36,929 nt of DNA from Euryarchaeota archaeon UBA549 (GTDB taxonomy: Archaea > Thermoplasmatota > Poseidoniia > Poseidoniales > Poseidoniaceae): contig DAGF01000033.1 in NCBI GenBank assembly GCA_002495645.1, positions 1 through 36,929 of the forward strand, read 5' to 3'. The translations under genes were made by a program, and so were the position numbers. The notes below the pieces were generated by a model. That model was not told the origin of the DNA and ran no database searches. It worked only from the letters and a program-made list of their open reading frames with translations. Of the stretch, positions 1 to 8,816 are shown piece after piece (position 1 is the first letter of the stretch; each line of letters begins with the position of its first letter).

Positions 1-1
1 G

Positions 2-1825
2 AACGGTGAACCCGTGGTGATCCCGAACGCAGAAGGCGCCCGAACCACCCCCTCGGTGGTGGCGTTCGCCAAAGACGGTGGTGAGCGACTCATCGGCGTG
101 ACCGCCAAGCGACAAGCGGTTACCAACGCCGACCGAACCATGATTTCCGTGAAGCGGCACATGGGTACGAAGTGGTCCACCGACGTGGACGACACCACCT
201 ACACCCCGCAGGAGGTCTCGGCCTTCATTCTCCAGAAGTTGAAAGCGGACGCAGAAGCCTACCTCGGCCACGAAGTGAAGCAAGCGGTCATTACCTGCCC
301 TGCTTACTTCACCGATGCTCAGCGTAAAGCGACCAAAGACGCCGGCCGCATCGCCGGACTCGAAGTTTTGCGCATCATCAACGAACCCACGGCCGCCGCT
401 TTGGCGTATGGCGTGGACAAGACGCAGGACCAGACCATTTTGGTCTACGATTTGGGCGGTGGAACCTTTGACGTCTCCGTGCTCGAAATTTACGAAGTGG
501 ACGGTCAACCTCAGATTGAGGTCAAAGCCACGGCAGGAAACAACAAGCTCGGTGGTGACGACTTCGATGAGAAAATCATTGACTGGATGGTCGCTGAATT
601 CAAGAAGGAAACTGGCATTGATTTGTCCAAGGACAAGCAGGCGATGTCTCGCTTGAAGGAAGCCGCTGAAAAGGCCAAAATTGAACTCTCAGGCACCCAG
701 CAAACGCAGGTCAACCTGCCGTTCATCTCCATGGCCGACGGCCAACCCGTTCACATGGACCTCTCGCTCTCCCGAGCCAAGTTTGAGGACCTCATCGCCA
801 AGCTCATCGAGAAGACGATGGTGCCAACCCGTCAAGCCATGAAGGACGCCGGCCTGAAGAAGGGCGATGTCGATAAGGTCATTTTGGTCGGCGGCTCCAC
901 ACGTGTTCCTGCCGTTCAAGACGCCGTTGAGAAGGAAGCCGGCAAACCGCCCTACAAGGGCATCAACCCCGACGAAGCGGTGGCCATGGGCGCTGCACTC
1001 CAAGCGGGCATCATCGCTGGCGACGAAGGCGTTTCGGACGTCTTGCTCCTCGACGTCACGCCCCTCACCTTGGGCATTGAGACCCTCGGTGGCGTGATGA
1101 CCACGATGATCGAGCGAAACACCACCATTCCCGCACGACGTTCCGAAGTCTACTCCACGGCCTCGGACAACCAACCGGCGGTGGAAATCCACGTCTTGCA
1201 AGGCGAGCGCGAATTTGCCAAGGACAACGTCACGCTGGGTCAATTCCAACTCGTTGGTATTCCACCCGCACCTCGTGGCGTGCCTCAAATCGAGGTCACC
1301 TTCGACATTGACGCCAACGGCATCGTGAACGTGAGCGCCAAGGACATGGGCACTGGCAAAGAGCAATCCATCAAGATTGAATCCGCCACCTCCCTGACCG
1401 AGGACGAAATCCAGGACAAAATCGCTGAAGCCGAGAAGTTCGCTGAAGAAGACCAGCGCCGCAAGGCCAAGGTCGAGCTTCGCAACATGGCTGACCAAGT
1501 GGTCTACCAAACCCGCCGGACCCTCGAGGAATCGGCCGACAAACTGGACGATGGCGACGTTGACCCGGTGAAGGCTCACCTGGACGACCTCGAAAAGATG
1601 GTGCAAGATGAGGACGGAAAGCCCGTTGACATCGACGCGATGGACGACGCCGCCATTCAGGCCAAAGTCAAGGAAATCGAAGAGGCCATGCACGCCGTTT
1701 CCACCAAACTCTACGAGGCTGCTGCTGCCGAAATGGCGCAACAAGAGAGCGGCGAAGACGGCGACATCAGCGTTGACGATGGTGTGGTCGATGCCGACTT
1801 CGAAGTGGTCGAAGACGAGGACTGA
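2..1825 (+). CDS. dnaK: Molecular chaperone DnaK (Hsp70), 5' end cut by window
   Basis: ATP-driven Hsp70 chaperone that binds and releases unfolded polypeptides in the cytoplasm, normally with DnaJ and GrpE. The reading frame is already open at base 2 (N-G-E-P-V-V-I-P-N-A), a stretch that lies about 20-25 residues into typical DnaK, so only the extreme N-terminus is outside the window. The GTG at base 14 is therefore internal, not a start. Visible motifs are the second phosphate-binding loop DLGGGTFDVSVLE, the adenosine motif VGGSTRVPAVQ, the linker VLLLDVTPLTLGIE, and an acidic tail ending DADFEVVEDED, typical of bacterial-type DnaK. Archaeal dnaK genes are generally thought to be acquired from bacteria (family knowledge). 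A thermosome gene follows 58 bases downstream on the same strand, so the two may be co-transcribed as a protein-folding unit (inference). Confidence 0.97.
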   Translation, partial: NGEPVVIPNAEGARTTPSVVAFAKDGGERLIGVTAKRQAVTNADRTMISVKRHMGTKWSTDVDDTTYTPQEVSAFILQKLKADAEAYLGHEVKQAVITCPAYFTDAQRKATKDAGRIAGLEVLRIINEPTAAALAYGVDKTQDQTILVYDLGGGTFDVSVLEIYEVDGQPQIEVKATAGNNKLGGDDFDEKIIDWMVAEFKKETGIDLSKDKQAMSRLKEAAEKAKIELSGTQQTQVNLPFISMADGQPVHMDLSLSRAKFEDLIAKLIEKTMVPTRQAMKDAGLKKGDVDKVILVGGSTRVPAVQDAVEKEAGKPPYKGINPDEAVAMGAALQAGIIAGDEGVSDVLLLDVTPLTLGIETLGGVMTTMIERNTTIPARRSEVYSTASDNQPAVEIHVLQGEREFAKDNVTLGQFQLVGIPPAPRGVPQIEVTFDIDANGIVNVSAKDMGTGKEQSIKIESATSLTEDEIQDKIAEAEKFAEEDQRRKAKVELRNMADQVVYQTRRTLEESADKLDDGDVDPVKAHLDDLEKMVQDEDGKPVDIDAMDDAAIQAKVKEIEEAMHAVSTKLYEAAAAEMAQQESGEDGDISVDDGVVDADFEVVEDED

Positions 1826-1883
1826 TGAAAGCCGCAACAACCCTAAGCGCTTGGCTTATGGGGAAGCGGTCGGTGGATGAGCC

Positions 1884-3476
1884 ATGAGCGAAGTCCCCAT
1901 TCTCAAGGAGACGACGCGCTCTACGGGCCGGGAAGCCCTGCGAAACAACATCACGGCCGCCATGGCGCTGGCTGGTGCGGTCCGCAGCACGCTTGGTCCC
2001 CTGGGTCAAGATAAACTCCTCATCGATGATGAAGGCCGGACCATGGTCACCAACGATGGGGTCACTGTCCTTGAATCAGCCAAGGTCGAACACCCCGTTG
2101 CCAACATGCTGATCAACGCCTCCACCACCCAGGACCGCATTGCTCGAGACGGCACCACCAGCGCCGTTCTGCTCTCCGCCGAATTGCTGCAAAACGCATG
2201 GGAATTGGTGCTTCAGGGCGTCCACCCCTCAGCGATTGCACGTGGCTACCGACACGCGGAAGAAGCCTGCCGCAACCACTTCGAACACCTCGTCATCAAG
2301 GCCACGGACGACCACATGCTGGCCGCGGCCACCACCTCGCTCTCAGGCAAAATCCACCAGGCCATGCAACACCATTTGGCGGCGTTGGCCGTCCAAGCGG
2401 CCAAGGCCGTGGTTGAACAGCGCCCGTCTGGACCGCTTGCCGACCCCACTCGGGTGAAAATTTTGACCCAAACGGGCGGTAGCATGACCGATTCGGCCCT
2501 AGTCACTGGATTGGTGCTTGCCAAGAAGCGAGTTTCCGACCGAATGCCAAAGCAACTTCCCTCCGGCAAAATCGCTCTGGTCGACGGTGGACTGGAGCGA
2601 AAGGAACTGATGAGCAACGTCAAACTGAATGTCTCCAGTACTGGCGTTCTCGAGAGTTTCCGGCAAAAGGAAAAAACCGTCTTGCTTGAACAAATCAACC
2701 ACCTCGTTGACCTCGGCGTGACCCTTTTGGCGTGCAAAGAGGGCATTGATGACGACCTCCATGCTGCCTTGACCGAAGCCGGTATCCAAGCCTATCGACG
2801 GGTTTCCCGAGCCGACCTTGACCTGCTCGCCCGAGGTACAAACGCGACCCTCAACAACGATGTGAAGGGCCTGACCGCCGCTGATGTGGGCGTCTTCATC
2901 AAGAGCAGCAATGAACGCTGGAACGGAGTTATGCACTGGATTGTCGAAACCGAAGAAGGTGGAGCGACTTTCATCGCCAAAGGTTCAACCAACGAAGCCG
3001 TGGGTGAAGTGGAACGTTGCTTTGCCGACGCCTTGGGCGTCGCCTGTCAGCTGCTTGAGGAACCCGCGCTCTTGCCGGGTGGCGGGGCCACCCAAATCGC
3101 GCTCGCTCGTCATCTACGACGATTTGCTGAAGGCTTTGCTGGCCGAGAACAATTGGCCGTTGAGGCCTTTGCCGATGCGCTTGAAATCATCCCCAGAACC
3201 CTGGCCCAAAACGCTGGCTTGGACCCACTTGACACCTTGCTGCAAACGGTGGCCAAGCAAACCACAGACGGGAGTCCCAACGCCCACTTCATCGGGCTGA
3301 ACGTTGAGAAAAAACAACCGGCGAACATGGTCGAAGACGGCGTGGTTGAACCTTTACGAATCACCCGCCAAGTGCTTGCCGGTGCGACCGAAGCCGCCCT
3401 ATCCGTTCTGCGAATTGACGATGTGTTGTGGGCAAAGCAAGACCCAACGGTTCCCGAACTTCCCGAGGAAGATTGA
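1884..3476 (+). CDS. Divergent group II chaperonin (thermosome) subunit
   Basis: Subunit of the archaeal double-ring ATP-dependent folding chamber, 530 residues. Group II hallmarks are STLGPLGQDKLL (residues 35-46), the MVTNDGVTVL segment (about 54-63), DGTTSAV with the ATPase Asp at residue 89, Asp382 in the FADAL segment (equivalent to the second catalytic Asp), LPGGGATQIAL near 398, and AVEAFADALEIIPRTLAQNAGLDPLDTL in the C-terminal equatorial half (quoted here only as a family signature between about residues 423 and 450). It is a divergent copy: the usual GDGTT reads RDGTT, the apical-to-intermediate LLRGG-like segment reads FIAKGSTNE, and the C-terminus ends PELPEED rather than the Gly/Met-rich tail common in thermosomes. 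Both ATPase Asp residues remain, so activity is plausible. The ATG at 1884 agrees with the family N-terminus. It lies between dnaK and HMG-CoA synthase. Confidence 0.93.
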   Translation: MSEVPILKETTRSTGREALRNNITAAMALAGAVRSTLGPLGQDKLLIDDEGRTMVTNDGVTVLESAKVEHPVANMLINASTTQDRIARDGTTSAVLLSAELLQNAWELVLQGVHPSAIARGYRHAEEACRNHFEHLVIKATDDHMLAAATTSLSGKIHQAMQHHLAALAVQAAKAVVEQRPSGPLADPTRVKILTQTGGSMTDSALVTGLVLAKKRVSDRMPKQLPSGKIALVDGGLERKELMSNVKLNVSSTGVLESFRQKEKTVLLEQINHLVDLGVTLLACKEGIDDDLHAALTEAGIQAYRRVSRADLDLLARGTNATLNNDVKGLTAADVGVFIKSSNERWNGVMHWIVETEEGGATFIAKGSTNEAVGEVERCFADALGVACQLLEEPALLPGGGATQIALARHLRRFAEGFAGREQLAVEAFADALEIIPRTLAQNAGLDPLDTLLQTVAKQTTDGSPNAHFIGLNVEKKQPANMVEDGVVEPLRITRQVLAGATEAALSVLRIDDVLWAKQDPTVPELPEED

Positions 3477-3481
3477 ACCAA

Positions 3482-5104
3482 GTGCCTCGACTGAAACCAG
3501 TTCTTCAAATAGCCGACGCCCGACGACGGGGGGTGTCCGGTGCTCCAGAGACCCCTGTCGGCATAGACGACATCGCCATTCATTTCCCCCGTCTCTACAT
3601 GGACATGAAGGACTTCGCCGACCTTCGGGGGGCCGATTACGGCAAACTCAGCAAGGGGCTTGGACTTGAAGCCATGGCCATTCCAGACGTCCATGAAGAC
3701 ACGGCGACCATGGGTGCCATGGCCGTTATGCAATTGATCGACCGAAACGGGTTGGACCCGAGAACCATCGGGCGCATGTATCTTGGAACCGAGTCCGCCC
3801 TCGACGGCGCCAAACCAACGGCGACCTACATCGTTGACATGCTCACCCAACGCTATGCAGAGCGGTTTGGCGAGGATTGCTTCCGAACATGCGATGTCGT
3901 TGACATGACCTTCGCCTGCATCGGGGCGGTTGACGCCCTGCACACCACGCTTGACTGGGTTGCTCGCTCCAATGAAAACGATGAGCGCTTAGGCATCGTC
4001 ATCTTCTCGGACAACGCCAAATACGCCCTGGAGTCGTCGGGTGAATACACCCAAGGTGCTGGAGGTGGCGCTCTTCTTATTCGCCGAAATCCACGCCTGT
4101 TGGAGATCCCAGACTGCATTGGCGTCTCAACCACGCCGGTTCACGATTTCTTCAAGCCCCGCCGAGAGGTTTCCATCCGCTCGGTCATCTCCAACGTGAT
4201 GCAGTTGGCTCAGGAAGCCGGTCAAACGGTCAAAAAAGGCATCATCGACCGTATGATTCGCCACCTTCCAAAATCAACCGTTCGGAAACTCGGCATCTTT
4301 GCCCACGGTGAAGAAAAGGTCAGTGTACACCGAGACGACCCTGTTTTTGACGGCCAATTTTCCAACCTTTGCTACCAAAACGCCGTGCGACAAGCCTTCT
4401 TCGATTTCAGTCAAAAAGCAGAGCGCGGTGGTCGAATCAACCCTGAAACCGATGAACCGTTCACCCAACAATGGTCTCGCATCATCATGCACCTGCCCTA
4501 CGCCTACCAGGCCAAGCGCATGTTCCCCGACGTGTTCCGACACGACCGCGAAAACACACCCATGTGGGACGACGTCATCGCCGCCATCGGGCCCATGCCC
4601 GAGCAGCCGAAATCAAAGAGCAAGGACGCCCTTGAGGCTTGGGAAAAAGAGAAGGATGCGTACCGCCGACAAATCTCCAAGACACCGCAATACGCCGAGT
4701 TCCATGCTGGCCGCATCGAAAAAGGTCAACGGGCGAGCAGCCTGATTGGAAACCAATACACCGGTTCCATCTTCCTCGCGTTGATGTCGACCTTTGAATC
4801 CGACCTTGAGGACAACAGTAACCTCGACAACGCCCTCTTTGGTATGTGCGGCTACGGCTCCGGTGCCAAAGCCAAGGTGTTTGAAGGGAAGGTCAACCCT
4901 CGATGGCGAGAAGTGGTCGCCACTTGGCGGTTATTTGAGCGCCTCGCCGGACGTATGGCCATTGACCATGTGACCTATGAGAACCTCCACAAGGGCACCC
5001 AAGACAGCAGCGTCATCGAACCAAGAGGCGAATTTGCTCTGGTTGACATCGGCGAGGAAGGCGTGGACGAAGGTGCTCGACGCTACCGCTGGATCAAGGC
5101 CTGA
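3482..5104 (+). CDS. Hydroxymethylglutaryl-CoA synthase, long form
   Basis: Condenses acetyl-CoA with acetoacetyl-CoA to HMG-CoA, the step that feeds the mevalonate pathway for archaeal isoprenoid lipids. The catalytic triad is visible: Glu72 in PDVHEDTATMG, Cys146 in DMTFACIGAV, and His337 in IIMHLPYAYQAK, with late GSGAKAKVFEG. Five bases separate the thermosome stop from the GTG at 3482, preceded by a GAGGAAG ribosome-binding site; this gives 541 residues. A second GTG at 3533 is also possible. The frame is open back to 3428 inside the thermosome gene, but that part is an overlap shadow. The protein is much longer than the roughly 350-residue archaeal HMGS, and the segment PVFDGQFSNLCYQNAV resembles the eukaryotic/bacterial branch (Y/F-DGxxSxxCY). 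A Lys/Glu-rich insert lies at about residues 375-405. Confidence 0.9.
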   Translation: MPRLKPVLQIADARRRGVSGAPETPVGIDDIAIHFPRLYMDMKDFADLRGADYGKLSKGLGLEAMAIPDVHEDTATMGAMAVMQLIDRNGLDPRTIGRMYLGTESALDGAKPTATYIVDMLTQRYAERFGEDCFRTCDVVDMTFACIGAVDALHTTLDWVARSNENDERLGIVIFSDNAKYALESSGEYTQGAGGGALLIRRNPRLLEIPDCIGVSTTPVHDFFKPRREVSIRSVISNVMQLAQEAGQTVKKGIIDRMIRHLPKSTVRKLGIFAHGEEKVSVHRDDPVFDGQFSNLCYQNAVRQAFFDFSQKAERGGRINPETDEPFTQQWSRIIMHLPYAYQAKRMFPDVFRHDRENTPMWDDVIAAIGPMPEQPKSKSKDALEAWEKEKDAYRRQISKTPQYAEFHAGRIEKGQRASSLIGNQYTGSIFLALMSTFESDLEDNSNLDNALFGMCGYGSGAKAKVFEGKVNPRWREVVATWRLFERLAGRMAIDHVTYENLHKGTQDSSVIEPRGEFALVDIGEEGVDEGARRYRWIKA

Positions 5105-5107
5105 GGG

Positions 5108-6160
5108 TCAAAAGTCGAGAACGACCTTTCCACAATCACCCGTCAGCGCCAACTGCACGGCGTCCTCAAAAGCCTCAATGCTCATGCGATGGGTCACGAC
5201 CTTGTCCACGTCGATGGCGCCGCGAGCGAGTAAATCGTGCATCGTGTCCCACGTGGACCACATCTTGCGCCCGTTGATGCCCTTGAGGTGAAGGTAGCGG
5301 AACACGACTTCATTCATCGGAACCTCGGGCATGGATTGCCCGTAGACGGAGAGGATGTTGACGTAGCCACCCATTCGGGTTGAGTGGATGGCGTTCGAGA
5401 GGGCCGAAGCGGCGCCTGAAAATTCGCAGCTGTTGTCCACACCCCTTCCTTCCGTCGCCTCGAGAATGGAGGCGACCACATCATCGTCTTTCCCCAGCAC
5501 CATATCAGCACCCAGTTCCTTGGCCAGGTTCATGCGATAGGTGTTGTCCCAATCCACCGCAATAACGGTGCGTGCGCCCATGGCTTTAGCGGCGTTAACG
5601 GCGAAGAGACCGATGGGGCCCAAGCCGTGTATGGCCACAGTGGCCCCGTCGATGGGGCCGCCGGTGAGCGTGTGAATGGCGTTGCCAAGTGGGTCCTGGA
5701 CGGAGGCGTGGCCGGGGTCAAGACCCTCGGGGACGTGTCGGGCATTGATGGCTGGAATGACAAAATAAGGCGCAAACGCCCCGTGGCCATGAACGCCAAA
5801 GATGGACCCGTTTTCACAGATGTGAGCGTTTCCCTCGTCACAACGGGGGCATGCCCAACATGCCAAATGGCACTCGATGGCGACATGGTCGCCGATGGCA
5901 TGGCTTGAGACGCCTTCGCCCAACGCCACGATACGGCCGCTGGTTTCGTGGCCGGTCACGGTTCCAAGGGGGACGTTCTCTCGGCTCCATTCGTCCCACT
6001 TCCAAATGTGAAGGTCGGTGCCACACACCGAGGTGGATTGTGTTTGAACGAGGACTTCGCCCGGGCCAGGATTTGGAACAGCGTGCTCTTCAAGCGTGAA
6101 TCCACCAACCTCCGGACGTGTTTTTGTCCACGCCATCATGGTCGCTGGAACGCTGCTCAT
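5108..6160 (-). CDS. tdh: L-threonine 3-dehydrogenase-like zinc dehydrogenase
   Basis: Medium-chain zinc dehydrogenase, 350 residues, predicted to oxidise threonine at C3 with NAD to 2-amino-3-ketobutyrate. Catalytic zinc ligands are Cys46 (SVCGTDLHIWKWDEW), His71 and Glu72 (TGHET). A structural zinc lobe holds Cys101, Cys104, Cys107 and Cys115. The Rossmann motif GLGPIGLFAV follows. TDH-specific sequence includes the WKWDEW segment, QDPLGNAIHT, INGRKMWSTWDTM and the C-terminal GKVVLDF, which favour threonine over a general alcohol or sorbitol dehydrogenase. The ATG at 6160 is used; an internal Met at residue 8 or 9 is an alternative. The gene is convergent with HMG-CoA synthase (3 bases apart) and divergent from pyrG, sharing a 133-base promoter region. 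No partner enzyme (2-amino-3-ketobutyrate ligase) is nearby, so the substrate is inferred from sequence only. Confidence 0.88.
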   Translation of the reverse strand: MSSVPATMMAWTKTRPEVGGFTLEEHAVPNPGPGEVLVQTQSTSVCGTDLHIWKWDEWSRENVPLGTVTGHETSGRIVALGEGVSSHAIGDHVAIECHLACWACPRCDEGNAHICENGSIFGVHGHGAFAPYFVIPAINARHVPEGLDPGHASVQDPLGNAIHTLTGGPIDGATVAIHGLGPIGLFAVNAAKAMGARTVIAVDWDNTYRMNLAKELGADMVLGKDDDVVASILEATEGRGVDNSCEFSGAASALSNAIHSTRMGGYVNILSVYGQSMPEVPMNEVVFRYLHLKGINGRKMWSTWDTMHDLLARGAIDVDKVVTHRMSIEAFEDAVQLALTGDCGKVVLDF

Positions 6161-6293
6161 CCTTCGCCCTCGGCTTGTTCTTGGTTGGGCACCTTTTCAT
6201 CCTTCGGTCAACGCGACTTGGCGGTGATGAGGCGAGGTTGTTCGGTATGTTGATTAGGGAGGCGCGACGGCCTCAAATCCCGTTGATGGTGCA

Positions 6294-7925
6294 ATGAAGT
6301 ACGTCGTGGTCAGCGGGGGAGTCCTCTCAGGACTCGGAAAAGGAGTCACTGCGAGTAGCATTGGCGTCTTGCTCAAAAGCGCTGGCCTGCGAGTGACGTC
6401 CATCAAGATCGACCCCTACCTCAACAGCGATGCTGGCACCATGTCGCCGTTTGAACACGGAGAAGTGTTCGTGCTCGACGACGGGGGAGAAGTTGACCTT
6501 GACTTGGGGAACTACGAACGCTTCCTCGACATCAACCTGTCCAAAGACAACAACTTGACAACTGGAAAAATCTACTCCAAAGTCATTGAAGCCGAGCGTC
6601 GCGGCGACTACCTCGGCAAAACCGTCCAAGTCATTCCCCACATCACGGATGCGATTCAGGACTGGATTGAAGATGTGGCGAAGCGGCCTGCCGACGGCAG
6701 CGAAGAAGTGCCCGACGCCTGCATTATCGAGTTGGGTGGCACGGTGGGCGACATTGAATCATCGCCCTATGTTGAGGCGCTTCGTCAGTTCCAATTCCGT
6801 GTCGGTCGTGAAAACGTGACCTTTGTCCATGTCTCGCTCGTGCCTGTGCTTGGACCGGTTGGAGAGCAGAAGACCAAACCAACCCAGCACACCGTGAAAG
6901 AATTGCGCGGCTTGGGTATTTCTCCCGATATCCTCGTTTGCAGGTCCTCGGCACCGCTCAACGAAGAGACGAGGAATAAATTGGCGGCGTTTTGCCACGT
7001 CAAACCCGAAGCGGTCATGTCCACGCACGATGTACCGAACATCTACCACGTACCACTGATGCTCCAAGAACAAGGTCTGTGCGATATTTTGAACGTTGAT
7101 TGCTCGGCCACCTCCCTGCTTCGTGACTGGAAGGAGATGGCCCATCACCTCGATACCCTCACCGAAGAGGTCCACATCGCCATGGTTGGCAAGTACACCG
7201 ACCTTTCCGATGCGTACCTCTCGGTCATCAAAAGCTTGCAGCATGCGGCCATGGCGGTTGACCGTAAACTCGTCATCGACTGGATTGAAGCCAGCCATCT
7301 TGAGGAAGGCTGGGAGAAGAAACAGCACGATGACGCTTGGAAGCATCTGCGAGATGCAGACGGCGTCTTGGTTCCCGGCGGCTTTGGCGACCGAGGCATT
7401 GAGGGTAAAATTCTCGCCGCTCATTACGCCCGCACCAACAACGTCCCCTACCTGGGTATTTGCCTTGGTCTGCAAATCGCCACCATCGAATTCTGTCGCA
7501 ACGTACTGGGCATGACCGGGGCAAACTCCACTGAATTTGAGGACAACCCCGAGCATGCAGCGGTCGTCTTCATGCCTGAAATTTCCAAAACACATCTCGG
7601 CGGCACCATGCGACTTGGAAGCAGGCCAACCCTGTGGCAGCACGAAGGCTCAACCATTCGCGCCCTGTACGGGCCCGGCGAATCGGTGGACGAGCGCCAT
7701 CGCCACCGATACGAAGTCAACCCCGACCTCATTGAACGCATCGAAGAGGCTGGCTTGGTGTTTGTCGGCAAAGACGAATCCGGTCAGCGCTGTGAAATCT
7801 TTGAACTCAACGACCATCCATACTACGTCGGTGTCCAGTTCCATCCTGAATTCAAGTCTCGCCCCGGAAGGCCGAGCCCCCCCTTCCTCGGTCTGCTCAA
7901 GGCGGCCTCGGGTCAGATGAACTGA
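6294..7925 (+). CDS. pyrG: CTP synthase
   Basis: Amidates UTP to CTP using ATP and glutamine-derived ammonia, the last step of pyrimidine nucleotide synthesis. The length, 543 residues, is standard. The N-terminal synthase domain carries SGLGKGVTASSIG (12-24), KIDPYLNSDAGTMSPFEHGE (38-57) and GGTVGDIES (148-156). The C-terminal class I glutamine amidotransferase domain carries the nucleophile Cys390 in YLGICLGLQIA and the His516/Glu518 pair in VQFHPEF. ATG at 6294 gives the canonical MKYVVVSGG start. A 5-base-pair dyad, GAGGC/GCCTC, lies at 6259-6274, 19 bases before the ATG. Pyrimidine genes pyrB and pyrI lie 11 kb away in the same direction, not in an operon with it. Confidence 0.98.
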   Translation: MKYVVVSGGVLSGLGKGVTASSIGVLLKSAGLRVTSIKIDPYLNSDAGTMSPFEHGEVFVLDDGGEVDLDLGNYERFLDINLSKDNNLTTGKIYSKVIEAERRGDYLGKTVQVIPHITDAIQDWIEDVAKRPADGSEEVPDACIIELGGTVGDIESSPYVEALRQFQFRVGRENVTFVHVSLVPVLGPVGEQKTKPTQHTVKELRGLGISPDILVCRSSAPLNEETRNKLAAFCHVKPEAVMSTHDVPNIYHVPLMLQEQGLCDILNVDCSATSLLRDWKEMAHHLDTLTEEVHIAMVGKYTDLSDAYLSVIKSLQHAAMAVDRKLVIDWIEASHLEEGWEKKQHDDAWKHLRDADGVLVPGGFGDRGIEGKILAAHYARTNNVPYLGICLGLQIATIEFCRNVLGMTGANSTEFEDNPEHAAVVFMPEISKTHLGGTMRLGSRPTLWQHEGSTIRALYGPGESVDERHRHRYEVNPDLIERIEEAGLVFVGKDESGQRCEIFELNDHPYYVGVQFHPEFKSRPGRPSPPFLGLLKAASGQMN

Positions 7926-8083
7926 TCGTTTCGTTCACGGTGTGCTCGGCGAATCAATCAAAGGTTCACGGGCAGCATACCACATCATCTATTGGTTCTG
8001 CTCCGTGCTTAAGGGACGTTCTTTCATCCACCTGTCCCTCATAACGGGTCAATGTTGAAAAGTTGAACCAAGAATGTGCAAGC

Positions 8084-8809
8084 ATGCTACGGCGAATGGG
8101 CGGGATGAGTGGCTTATTTGTCATCATCGCCTTCCTTTGGTACCTCGTGTTTCCATCCATGACAGCCTGCACCGACATGGCCACGGGTGTGGAGAATGAG
8201 GAATGCCGAGAGTTCATCACGCCCATTATGTCGTTTTTCTGTGCGCTACCTCCACTCATCATCGCTGTTCTGGTCTTCGTTTCAAATCACGGCGCCAAAC
8301 CCAAGGTGCTGCTTCAGAGCCCCCTCGTGGATGTGGAAGGAAAAATGCACCTTCAGGCAGGCGTCCAAGAATTTGAGGAGAGCAGCAAGCAGACGCAACT
8401 CGCACAGTCGGGTATGAAAATTGGTGCCGTGTTGGTGGTTGGCTCCTACGGTCTGAACCTGGTGGCGGGTATGCTCGTCCTTCTTCTGGCCATCCTTTGC
8501 GGTATGTCCATGGGCAACAATTGCGGCGACGACGGTATTGAGACGTTTTTGTCATGGATTTCGCTTGGAAACTTCGGCATCAACCTCGGTTTGGTCGTGT
8601 TTTTGGTCTCTGCCATTGGTAAATTGGTGATTGAATATCAACTCGAAACAACGGGCATGTCCGCCCAAACGAAACCGGCAGTGGCGGCCGACACCAAGGT
8701 GAAATCACCCTGCCCGGCATGCGGCGCAACATTGCGATTCCCAGTCGAATATCAAGGCCAGGTGCAATGCCCGAAGTGTGACCACGTCTTCATGGTCGGC
8801 ATGAAGTGA
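8084..8809 (+). CDS. Membrane protein with C-terminal zinc ribbon
   Basis: Unrecognised 241-residue protein. Four hydrophobic segments suitable for membrane helices lie at about 9-24, 46-67, 112-140 and 156-183. A soluble C-terminal tail carries two CxxC knuckles (Cys210/Cys213 in CPACG and Cys229/Cys232 in CPKC) spaced as in a zinc ribbon, ending VFMVGMK. The loop between helices 1 and 2 is Cys/Glu rich. The ATG at 8084 is chosen; an in-frame TTG at 8063 would add seven residues. Zinc-ribbon tails on membrane proteins can bind proteins or nucleic acid, but nothing here shows which. It lies 158 bases after pyrG and converges on the sirtuin gene with a 7-base gap. Confidence 0.8.
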   Translation: MLRRMGGMSGLFVIIAFLWYLVFPSMTACTDMATGVENEECREFITPIMSFFCALPPLIIAVLVFVSNHGAKPKVLLQSPLVDVEGKMHLQAGVQEFEESSKQTQLAQSGMKIGAVLVVGSYGLNLVAGMLVLLLAILCGMSMGNNCGDDGIETFLSWISLGNFGINLGLVVFLVSAIGKLVIEYQLETTGMSAQTKPAVAADTKVKSPCPACGATLRFPVEYQGQVQCPKCDHVFMVGMK

Positions 8810-8816
8810 ACACCGG

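Noticed and set aside
689..1840. 383-codon frame opposite dnaK
   Set aside because: It mirrors the dnaK coding strand and shows no family motif; an antisense shadow.
1841..1862. Bulged hairpin CCCTAAGC...GCTTATGGG between dnaK and the thermosome
   Set aside because: Stem is interrupted and nothing else supports a terminator or switch; too weak to list.
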